Origin: JAJFUG01 sp964473155
GTDB taxonomy: Bacteria > Gemmatimonadota > Glassbacteria > GWA2-58-10
DNA: 42,979 nucleotides
NCBI GenBank assembly: GCA_964473155.1
Contig: CAYYNT010000032.1
Coordinates: 1 to 42,979, forward strand
Reading direction: 5' to 3'
Shown here: positions 1-7,675 of the stretch, one piece after another
Position numbering within the stretch: position 1 is the first letter of the stretch
How the letters are laid out: each line of letters begins with the position of its first letter
Translations under genes and position numbers: made by a program
Notes under the pieces: generated by a model
Databases searched by the model: none
What the model was told of the DNA's origin: nothing
What the model saw: only the letters and a program-made list of their open reading frames with translations

Positions 1-146
1 TGTTACATTATGTGTCAAATACCGAAATCACCAGGATTCTCCCCGGACAGCTTTGACAGGGGATAAATCATACTGCAAGTTCGACTATGCGTCTTTTCTG
101 AGAGTAAGGAAAACCATTTCATCACCCTGCAATAACTGAACACGCC

Positions 147-1451
147 TCAAATCAGCTTGTAAGTCCCAGGCATAGGCACGGGAGCTACAGGCAGCGGTCC
201 AAATTCGGAAGTTTTAGGTAATAGGTCCTGTTTTGCTGCCGATATCTCCTGCCAGGTCAGTTCCCGTCCGGTATAAACCGCCTCGCGGCCCAGGATAGCG
301 GTCAAAGTGGATTCCGCAATCCGGCGGGCGTGGTTGAGCGGCCTGCCGCTGCGTATGCTTTCGATCAGGTCCGCGTGCTCCTGCACCTGGGAATTTACCC
401 TGGCTCCCGCAAAGCGCCACCTGTTCTCCCCGGTGATAAACTGTCTGCCGTTCTGCTCCATTATAGCCATGCCTTTCGAGCCAACTATCTCCACGCCGAC
501 TTTCTGGTCCGTGCTTCCCCACTGGCGGCACATGCTCATGACGTGCAGGCCGTTCGGATATAAGTAGTCCACGGTGAAATGGTCATAGATGTTCCCGTAG
601 ACCGGCTCCACTCGCACCTGTCGTCCGCCAGCCCCGAGGGCTTTCTCGGGCAGAGCGTCCAGCACCCAGTTTACATTGTCCAGGTCGTGGATATGCTGCT
701 CGACGATATGGTCACCGGAAAGCCAGGTGAAATAGTACCAGTCGCGGGTCTGCCACTCCATGTCGGACCAGCCGGGCTGACGGTCGTACTTCCAGAGAAA
801 ACCTGTATTATAGTAACATCGCCCGGCCAGTATCTCCCCGATCTGACCATCCTGAACCCGTTTCACGGTCTCGATGAAACCCGGATCGTGCCGGCGCTGG
901 GTGCCGGCAACCACCGCAAGACCTTTTTTTGCGGCCAGATCCCCGCTCGCGATAAACTTCTGGACTCCCGCCACATCAGTTGCCACGGGCTTCTCGGCGA
1001 ACACGTGTTTGCCGGCTGCCACGCAGGCCTCAAAATGAATCGGCCTGAACCCCGGAGGTGTGGCGAGCAGCACCAGGTCGACTCCGCTGTCGATCAGTTT
1101 CCTGTACGCGTCGAATCCCACGAAACAGTGATCATCTTTGACCTCAAAGCCCTTGAGCGGTCCTCCCTGGCGCTTGGGATCGGACAGGTTCGCCCGGCAC
1201 TTGTCAAGGCGGTCTTTGTAAAGGTCGGCCAGGGCCACAAGGCGCACATTCGGAGCTGCGCTAAGAATATTTTCAGCCGCTCCTGTCCCGCGGCCTCCGC
1301 AGCCGACCAGACCAACCCGTAGCGGAGCCGCGTTTTGACCCGCGGCATTCTGCACGATCGAGAAACCGGCCAGCGCGGTGGCCGCTGCCGCCCCAGTTTT
1401 GAGGAATTCACGACGGGACTGCCGTATCTGTTCTTTTCTCTGGCTACCCAT
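147..1451 (-). CDS. Tat-exported Gfo/Idh/MocA-family oxidoreductase
   Basis: 434 aa. The N-terminus carries a twin-arginine signal (SRREFLKTG at about residues 12-20, then an Ala-rich hydrophobic stretch), so the enzyme is predicted to be exported folded with its cofactor. Residues ~44-60 form a Rossmann NAD(P)-binding loop (GLVGCGGRGTG), and the family's EKP motif lies at ~153-155, where Lys is usually catalytic. Family members oxidise or reduce sugars, inositols or their derivatives; the substrate cannot be read from sequence. The ATG is preceded by a strong AGGAGG about 7 bases upstream. It lies downstream of the 62-codon ORF and pelG on the same strand, about 325 bases past pelG, so it may be read from the end of the pel operon or on its own. 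A role in the polymer pathway is possible but unproven. Family assignment is firm. Confidence 0.9.
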   Translation of the reverse strand: MGSQRKEQIRQSRREFLKTGAAAATALAGFSIVQNAAGQNAAPLRVGLVGCGGRGTGAAENILSAAPNVRLVALADLYKDRLDKCRANLSDPKRQGGPLKGFEVKDDHCFVGFDAYRKLIDSGVDLVLLATPPGFRPIHFEACVAAGKHVFAEKPVATDVAGVQKFIASGDLAAKKGLAVVAGTQRRHDPGFIETVKRVQDGQIGEILAGRCYYNTGFLWKYDRQPGWSDMEWQTRDWYYFTWLSGDHIVEQHIHDLDNVNWVLDALPEKALGAGGRQVRVEPVYGNIYDHFTVDYLYPNGLHVMSMCRQWGSTDQKVGVEIVGSKGMAIMEQNGRQFITGENRWRFAGARVNSQVQEHADLIESIRSGRPLNHARRIAESTLTAILGREAVYTGRELTWQEISAAKQDLLPKTSEFGPLPVAPVPMPGTYKLI

Positions 1452-1485
1452 ATAATCCCTCCTGATTCCGTGAATTAAACTTATC

Positions 1486-1674
1486 TCAATCGTTTCCCGC
1501 GTATTTCCGCGGAGTGTTCACCGCTGCCCCGAGCCGTTTCAAAGCCTGGGCGTAGCTGTTTCCGGTCAGTCCCAGCCTTGATTCCGGTTCGTGCAGAAGG
1601 GCAGCGGCGGCCGCGCAGAAGCCATCCACCCCGTTGTAAGCCAGGATCACGCTTTGACTTTCGGTCTTTACCAT
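1486..1674 (-). CDS. Short 62-aa ORF, possibly a truncated gene
   Basis: It has an ATG with a good ribosome binding site (GGAGAG about 4 bases upstream), which argues that it is or was translated. The N-terminal stretch VILAYNGVDGFCAAAAALL faintly resembles the first DHH-type phosphoesterase motif (hydrophobic strand, N/D, DG, Ala-rich helix), but the ORF stops after 62 codons, so no complete domain is present. It sits between pelG and the oxidoreductase. I read it as the 5' remnant of a larger gene or a genuine small protein; I cannot assign a function. Confidence 0.4.
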   Translation of the reverse strand: MVKTESQSVILAYNGVDGFCAAAAALLHEPESRLGLTGNSYAQALKRLGAAVNTPRKYAGND

Positions 1675-1777
1675 GGTCTCTCCAGTATGGATTCCGGTTT
1701 CAGAGTCTGACCCGGTATAGAAATATCAAGGAGTTGGGAGTTTTTCTCAGGTCCTTTTTTGGTATTCCCATAATTAA

Positions 1778-3151
1778 TTAAGGTTTGGGCTGGAGCATAA
1801 ATGTTTTGTATTCCAGGTTGTTCATCTTGAAGCAGAAAACGAATACTCCGGTAAAGAGGGAAAGGAAGCACGCAGCAAAATATCCATACCCGAAATAAAA
1901 TTCACCAATATGCAACGAGAAATAACTGAGAGATATATTCAGGACAAGGAAAAGCAGATTTAGCAAAAGCGCCTCTCTGCGAAATTCAAAATAGAAAAGG
2001 AAAACATTGAGTATAAGGAACAGAGAATGAAGAAACGCACCGAGGATGCCAATGCGCATTATGCTCATCGATATCCAGTTCATATTGAGATATTTGACCA
2101 CAAACGGCGTGGCAAAAATCGAAAGCAACGTCACCAGGCCTTGAACAGTAATTACATAGCCCAAGTTTCTTCTGATGTTTGTCATCATGCTTTCTTTCTG
2201 TGACATGATGCTTTCGAGTCCACTTTTCCCTGCTATTGAACCGTAATACGACCGGTAATGCCTGTAGAATGAAGTTTCAACCAGGAGAAGAAACAGCGCA
2301 AGAGAAGGAATAACAGTAAGATATGCAATGAAGATGGGGGCATCGTAGATAAAGCAAGTGTAGAGAAATGAGCCGTTGCTTTCACCATAACCGCTGAACC
2401 AGAATACAAATTTGTCGCTCCAGATAGCCAGGTTGTAGATAAATCCTGCTGCAAGCAATGTCGGATAATCCCTGAGATATCCAAGGAAATCCAGGCTAAA
2501 GCCGCGATCAGAGGGGAATTCGACAATCAACCTTATTGAAAGCAGAAGAAATATCACGACCTGGCCAAGAGTAAATCCAGAGATATAACCCGATATGCCG
2601 AACCTTGCTCCCAGCAGATACGCCGAAAAAAGACTGACAACAGCGCCGATTGCAAAAGACCAAGATATGCTTGCCGCATCCTTGGCCGCACTCAGGAATA
2701 TCATCGCCACCCAGATAAAGCTGACCACAAGGTAAAGACCGTAGGCGCTGAAACCGTAAATCGCCGTCCAGCCGCTGAAGAAAAATATGAACGGAACGGC
2801 GATCAGGCTTTGCAGGATGCCGATGACTATCAACGCGCCGGAAAAAGCGGGCAGATACAGTTCATTCTCGTTTTTGTACAGCAGGTCCGCCAGATAGCGG
2901 GTGAGAGGAAGCTGAATCAGACCGACTGCGATGAGAGAAAAGGCATAGATGTATATAATAGTCGCGCGGAAAAGGCTCGCCTCGTCCCGCGGAAGGTTTT
3001 CGGTCTGAAATAACCCGAGCAGACCAATTACAAGAATAGAAACTACCCAGGGGCCGCTTGAAACGTTGACTGAATAAAGATAAGCCTTGATCCGGCTGAA
3101 ATATGTGCCCTGATCCAGCATCTTTTTAAGTTCGAATCCAATACCTGCCAT
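1778..3151 (-). CDS. pelG: PelG, Pel exopolysaccharide inner-membrane transporter
   Basis: 457 aa, almost entirely hydrophobic, with about 12 predicted membrane segments. The N-terminus MAGIGFELKKMLDQGTYFS is characteristic of PelG, and total length matches the family (about 456 aa). PelG belongs to the MOP/Wzx-like superfamily and is known to form the inner-membrane synthesis/transport complex with PelD, PelE and PelF, moving the growing GalNAc/GalN-rich polymer to the periplasm. GAGGG lies about 8 bases before the ATG. It follows pelF after 25 bases and is the last recognisable pel gene of the operon. Assignment is firm; the exact polymer made here is inferred. Confidence 0.93.
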   Translation of the reverse strand: MAGIGFELKKMLDQGTYFSRIKAYLYSVNVSSGPWVVSILVIGLLGLFQTENLPRDEASLFRATIIYIYAFSLIAVGLIQLPLTRYLADLLYKNENELYLPAFSGALIVIGILQSLIAVPFIFFFSGWTAIYGFSAYGLYLVVSFIWVAMIFLSAAKDAASISWSFAIGAVVSLFSAYLLGARFGISGYISGFTLGQVVIFLLLSIRLIVEFPSDRGFSLDFLGYLRDYPTLLAAGFIYNLAIWSDKFVFWFSGYGESNGSFLYTCFIYDAPIFIAYLTVIPSLALFLLLVETSFYRHYRSYYGSIAGKSGLESIMSQKESMMTNIRRNLGYVITVQGLVTLLSIFATPFVVKYLNMNWISMSIMRIGILGAFLHSLFLILNVFLFYFEFRREALLLNLLFLVLNISLSYFSLHIGEFYFGYGYFAACFLSLFTGVFVFCFKMNNLEYKTFMLQPKP

Positions 3152-3176
3152 ACCGATTCCCTCACAACCACCGGAT

Positions 3177-4649
3177 TCAACCGATATATTTGCGGTAAAG
3201 ATTCAGATACGCAAAAGTCAGGTCCTTTTCGTTGTAAAAACGCTCCACTCTTTTTATTCCAGCCTGCCCCATCTTTTCTTTAAGTCCTTCCGTTGTCAGG
3301 ATTTTCATTATGCTCTGTGCTGTCGCCTCAGGATTGGCCAGGGGCGTTACAATACCGCTCGGCCCCAGGTTGCGGTCTTCAGTCAGATTGCCGTTAAGCA
3401 GTTCCGAACAGGCTCCGACATCTGTGGCGACACAGGGAATCCCACAGTAATTTGCCTCCAGGATAACCAGAGGCTGTCCCTCGCTTATGCTTGTCAGCAC
3501 CAGGACATCGAGCTTCGGGTATTCAGTTCTAAGATCGATGCGGCCGGTAAATTTCAAGCATTTTTCCAGCCCGAGCATATCGACCAGACTGCGGCATTCA
3601 GCAAAATATTCCGGATCTTCATCGTAAGGTCCAATAATCCGGAATTCCGAGTCCGGTCGATTTTCGTAAACGATCTTGCAGGCGCGGATAAAGGTTTTGA
3701 CATCCTTAATCGGGACCACTCTCCCCACGAAACCGATGCGAAAAGGACCTGTTCGGGGCTGTGCGCTTTTCTTGACCGGAAAGGCCTCCAGGTCAATCCC
3801 GTTAGGTATAATCCGGGTCCTGGACGGGTCAGCGCCTCCGGCTATCTGCATGGCTCTATTATTTCCGAAAAGAGTGATGATCTCTTCCGCATATTCGTAG
3901 GTCATTCGGCCCAGATGGTCGAACAGTGTTATCCACATTTGCCTGAAAGGGCTTATCGTGGCAGTAATCAAGCTCCGGTCGACTTTCCTTTCATAGATCC
4001 AGCGAGCCTGTTCAATTTCGATGCGCCTTTCATTTGTGTAGATGCCATGCTCTGTCAGAATCATCGGTGAACCGTATTTAAGCCGGGCCATGACGCCTGC
4101 CAGTCCGGCGTATCCGGTGCTGATCGCGTGATATAGTGATGCCCGGGGTATTTTCGCGTCGATAAGACGCAGGATAGGCAGATGTGAGTATCGCCAGGTC
4201 CAGAAAAAATCAATGAATGAATCGTCAATTCCAAGCTTTCGATATTCCCGGACCAGTATATTCCAGGTCCTTCTGTCGAAAAAAAGTTCCATTGGACTTA
4301 TTACTCTGGATTCCGGGTCTGCGAACATCCGGAATACCTCGGGAAGAAGAGAATAATCATGGCTGCCGATCTTTTCATAAAAATCACTCAACAGTCTGTA
4401 GGCACGTGAAGCAGAACCTCTGTTTGCGGTTTCGGAGAGCTCGTAATCATGTATAGTAACCTCATTTATCCCGACAACATTGTCAGGAACCTCGTAATTA
4501 TATTCCCGGTAGGTTTCGGATGACGGTACTATTGTAAGCAGGGAGAAGTGTATCTGGGGCAGAGAGCGAACCAGATTGTGCACCCAGGAAGAAACTCCGC
4601 CCGTGATATATGGATAGGAACCTTCGAGAATCAGGCAGACATCCGCCAT
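3177..4649 (-). CDS. pelF: PelF, cytosolic GT4 glycosyltransferase
   Basis: 490 aa, soluble. The N-terminus MADVCLILEGSYPYITGGVS is typical of PelF, with the glycine-rich acceptor-side loop. A TEHGIYTNER motif lies at ~199-208, the second Rossmann domain starts near GRVVPIKD (~309-316), and the GT4 E-x7-E motif is present (E390 and E398). PelF polymerises nucleotide-sugar precursors, UDP-GlcNAc/GalNAc type in Pseudomonas, on the cytoplasmic face with PelD/E/G. Length is close to the usual ~507 aa. The ATG has AGGA about 9 bases upstream. It sits 15 bases after the HEAT-repeat gene and 25 before pelG, in one operon. Confidence 0.94.
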   Translation of the reverse strand: MADVCLILEGSYPYITGGVSSWVHNLVRSLPQIHFSLLTIVPSSETYREYNYEVPDNVVGINEVTIHDYELSETANRGSASRAYRLLSDFYEKIGSHDYSLLPEVFRMFADPESRVISPMELFFDRRTWNILVREYRKLGIDDSFIDFFWTWRYSHLPILRLIDAKIPRASLYHAISTGYAGLAGVMARLKYGSPMILTEHGIYTNERRIEIEQARWIYERKVDRSLITATISPFRQMWITLFDHLGRMTYEYAEEIITLFGNNRAMQIAGGADPSRTRIIPNGIDLEAFPVKKSAQPRTGPFRIGFVGRVVPIKDVKTFIRACKIVYENRPDSEFRIIGPYDEDPEYFAECRSLVDMLGLEKCLKFTGRIDLRTEYPKLDVLVLTSISEGQPLVILEANYCGIPCVATDVGACSELLNGNLTEDRNLGPSGIVTPLANPEATAQSIMKILTTEGLKEKMGQAGIKRVERFYNEKDLTFAYLNLYRKYIG

Positions 4650-4664
4650 ATGGCAATTCCTGTA

Positions 4665-6611
4665 TCAGAAGTCCAGAATTTTTCTTACGGCCAGGCGCAA
4701 TTCAATGGCAAGCGGTCCATCGGGATCCACGGCTATCCTCTGTATTATCGGATCGACGGCCCATTTATTTCCGGGTTTACTGACCCTGAAAAGCGCCTGG
4801 CGGGCAATGGATTCCGGACCATCGAAAAGCATTTTCTTCCAGATGGCCCGTTCCGAGGCAGTTTCAAATTCTCCGAGCTGGTCAAGCCATGATGATCCCA
4901 GTATCTCCTGAAATCGACCGGCTGTTCTGCCACTGTCAAAATAAGCCCGTATCTCATCCGGAGCAGACTGGTTCAGTCGACCGGTGAGTCGTTCCAGTGC
5001 CTTTATCGTTTGCGGAGACGCTTTTTCGAAATCCAAACCATGTAATAGAGAAAGCGCTCTTTTTACGCTTTCAGGATTCCATTTCAATTCAGCAAGCAGA
5101 CTGATCATCGCGGCATCCATCCAATCATCTCCGGGCTTCCATATTTTCATAAGCGGCCGGATATCACCATCAAGCCTCCGGTCGAGGCCAGCCATCGCTT
5201 CTTTCCTTATCTCCGGATTATTACTCTGCAGGGCCAGGTCCGCAATCAGTTCCAAGGCGCCATCCGCAGTGCAACGCCCGATCAGGATGGTGCTGAGATA
5301 TGCGATATTTTCGATTTTTGAACTCAGGTTTGCTTTCAGGAATGCAAAAATCTCTGCATCGCTCTCGTTCCACCTGATCCCGTCAAGCATGGCTTGAAGT
5401 ATGACTTCCTTCAAGGTGGAAACCGCATCATCATTCCCGCCCAGTATACTGACAAGCCGCGGGCATTCATTCAAATGCCTGACCATCCTGACCGCTGCCA
5501 TTACCGCAAGATAGGCCATAAGTGGATCGTCGGCATCCATTAATTCAAGCACCGCTGGAAGATTACTATTATCACCCAGATAGCCCAACCCCTCAAGCGC
5601 GGCATAACGAAGGGCGGAGGGCGTCTGGGGAGAAATGAATGCGGGCAGTATCGCCACTGCACCGGCGAGCTGGCGCTGGCCCATACGGGTAAGTACATAA
5701 GCTTGAGTATCTTCGTCATCGCATGTGCGGAGCAGGGAAAGCATTGCTTTAAAAAGTGTTCCCTCTTCTATCTCGCCGACAAGCCACCCCGCGAACTTTC
5801 TGAGTCCAGGATCGGGTCCTGTGGAAGCAGTTTTAAGCAGGATCTTTGCTATACCTTCGTCCGAGGCTTTCGAAAGCAGCTTTAGAATCAGCCTGGTGAC
5901 ATCCGGATCATTTTCATCCTCAAGCCTTTTTATGAGATAAGGGAGCGCCTTTCTGCCAGCCTTACGGTTAAGATTCAGGGCCGCAGCCTCTCTTACCCGA
6001 GGCTCCTTTGAATCGAGAACCGGCAGGAGTTTCTTCCAATGCTTGAACGACTGCATCGCCCCCAATGTGTTTATGGCTTCTATTGATCGCTCCGCATCTT
6101 CATGTTCAACAAATTGTTCCAGCCTTTTCACCGCATCGGCCGAGCCGGTTGTTCCGAGCGCCCGGAATGCCGTTTTAACGAGTTTCATATCACTGTCATT
6201 CAGGAATTCCGCCATTCTGTTAACAACTTGAGCGCCCTTTATCCCTGCGAGCTTCTCAATAGCGCGCACCCGGACATTCGTGTCGCCTGTATCAAGAAGA
6301 TGGCTGTAGAAACCGTAACGGGCTCTTGAATCCATATTCTCGACAATCCGCTCGACTTCTTTTCTGGTCGCAGGATTAGGAGATTTGTAAAGTTTTTCAA
6401 GAAAAGGCCGGCTGCTATCCGGCTGCACCTCGCTGAGAATCCTGCAGAACATCAATTCCAGACTGCGCGCATCCCCGCCTTCAAAACCGGTCAGGAAGGC
6501 AGTGAAATCACCTTGATTCCCGCTTTGGACAAAGGCATGGAGCTGCTTTATCGTTCTCTCGTCATGGAATGACGGTTTTCCGGTATTGGCAACTGTGTCC
6601 AATAGTTCCAT
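4665..6611 (-). CDS. HEAT/PBS-lyase-repeat protein inside the pel operon
   Basis: 648 aa with no signal peptide or clear membrane segment. From about residue 60 to 560 it is built of roughly 30-residue helical repeats, with recurring patterns such as REAAALNLNRKAGRKALPYL and RYAALEGLGYLGD. Such solenoids usually act as protein-binding scaffolds. It is not part of the standard pelABCDEFG set. It lies 11 bases after the pelE-like gene and 15 before pelF, so it is co-transcribed and probably co-translated with the inner-membrane synthase genes. A cytosolic scaffold or regulator of the PelD/E/F/G complex is inferred from position only. The start has GGCGGAG just before the ATG. Fold call is good; function unknown. 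Confidence 0.8.
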   Translation of the reverse strand: MELLDTVANTGKPSFHDERTIKQLHAFVQSGNQGDFTAFLTGFEGGDARSLELMFCRILSEVQPDSSRPFLEKLYKSPNPATRKEVERIVENMDSRARYGFYSHLLDTGDTNVRVRAIEKLAGIKGAQVVNRMAEFLNDSDMKLVKTAFRALGTTGSADAVKRLEQFVEHEDAERSIEAINTLGAMQSFKHWKKLLPVLDSKEPRVREAAALNLNRKAGRKALPYLIKRLEDENDPDVTRLILKLLSKASDEGIAKILLKTASTGPDPGLRKFAGWLVGEIEEGTLFKAMLSLLRTCDDEDTQAYVLTRMGQRQLAGAVAILPAFISPQTPSALRYAALEGLGYLGDNSNLPAVLELMDADDPLMAYLAVMAAVRMVRHLNECPRLVSILGGNDDAVSTLKEVILQAMLDGIRWNESDAEIFAFLKANLSSKIENIAYLSTILIGRCTADGALELIADLALQSNNPEIRKEAMAGLDRRLDGDIRPLMKIWKPGDDWMDAAMISLLAELKWNPESVKRALSLLHGLDFEKASPQTIKALERLTGRLNQSAPDEIRAYFDSGRTAGRFQEILGSSWLDQLGEFETASERAIWKKMLFDGPESIARQALFRVSKPGNKWAVDPIIQRIAVDPDGPLAIELRLAVRKILDF

Positions 6612-6622
6612 CTCCGCCTGCT

Positions 6623-7669
6623 TTATTCGAGTTCATGCCAGAGTGAGGCGGGAGCTTTGATTTCCGGGGCGGCCTCTTTCATCTGCATGATCCGGCCGCT
6701 GTATTTGACAAGACTGTCGAATTCCCTTCTACGGAAAAGAACATCACAGAGGTTGAAAAGAACGTCCGCACGATCCGGCTGTTCCCTCAGCACCCTTTCC
6801 AGGCTTTTCAACTCCGCTCCGCTGTCTCCGCGGGCGCGGCAAATGTAAGCCTCCGCAAGCTCAAGCCTTACTCCTGCAGCTTCCTGGCCATAACGCCGCC
6901 GGAATTCATTAAGTAAAATTTCGGCCCTTTCGAGATAATGGTCTTTTCCGACCTCGTCCACCAATCCACTCGTTGCATACTCAGTAAGAGTCTGGATCAA
7001 TCTTATCCGTAGTTCCACATTCTCCGGCTCAAGGTCAAGTTTGTCTGACATCTCGCCGATTGATCCCGCGATCCGATCCTCAATCCGCGAGAGAGCCGTG
7101 GAGGCATAGGAACGGATGTCATAATTCCCATCTGCAAGAGCCTGTTTGAGAAGCGAAACCGCAACGGGCAGCGAATTATAATCCTCTGTCAATCTTCCGA
7201 TAAGAGCTTTTTTGAGATTCCGGTCAGTGCTCCTGATAATATCGGCATAAGACTGAACCAGTAATTCGTAACGGACAATTTCTTCAACAGTCGTGGGATA
7301 ACTGCGCTCCTCCGTGATTTTAAATCTGTCTGACATGAAATCATGTGATGCCAAATATCGGCCCCCCCTCCTTGGACCCAGCCTGCGGAATAAGACAAGC
7401 GCCGCAGCCGCCGGAAGCCCCAGAAAGGGAATAAAAAGGATCATTACAAGGTAGAGAATAGGGAAAAAACGGTTGATCGGAGCCGGTTCGACAATGTAAA
7501 GCCCTTCAGCGGTCAGCAGGGCGCCGGCCAGGTGAAGAGCCAAAGGCAGAACGATCTGCGTGTCAACACCGAAGTAGGACTGCATTACATGCCAGGCCGA
7601 AATCGCCTCGGCTGTCAGGCCGAGAGACAGGAACAAAGCAGCTGCCAGGTGTATCACTGACCTGCCCAT
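6623..7669 (-). CDS. pelE: PelE-like inner-membrane TPR protein
   Basis: 348 aa. Two or three hydrophobic segments occupy the first ~90 residues, ending in a FFPILYLVMILFIPFLGLPA stretch, followed by a basic segment. From ~130 on it is soluble and helical with TPR-like repeats near the C-terminus. Length (PelE is about 329 aa), topology and position directly after pelD match PelE, known to bind PelD and modulate the synthase complex. Residue similarity to Pseudomonas PelE is not obvious by eye, so the assignment rests on architecture and synteny. AGGTGA lies about 7 bases before the ATG, and the gene starts 6 bases after the pelD stop. Confidence 0.72.
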   Translation of the reverse strand: MGRSVIHLAAALFLSLGLTAEAISAWHVMQSYFGVDTQIVLPLALHLAGALLTAEGLYIVEPAPINRFFPILYLVMILFIPFLGLPAAAALVLFRRLGPRRGGRYLASHDFMSDRFKITEERSYPTTVEEIVRYELLVQSYADIIRSTDRNLKKALIGRLTEDYNSLPVAVSLLKQALADGNYDIRSYASTALSRIEDRIAGSIGEMSDKLDLEPENVELRIRLIQTLTEYATSGLVDEVGKDHYLERAEILLNEFRRRYGQEAAGVRLELAEAYICRARGDSGAELKSLERVLREQPDRADVLFNLCDVLFRRREFDSLVKYSGRIMQMKEAAPEIKAPASLWHELE

Positions 7670-7675
7670 CAGAAA

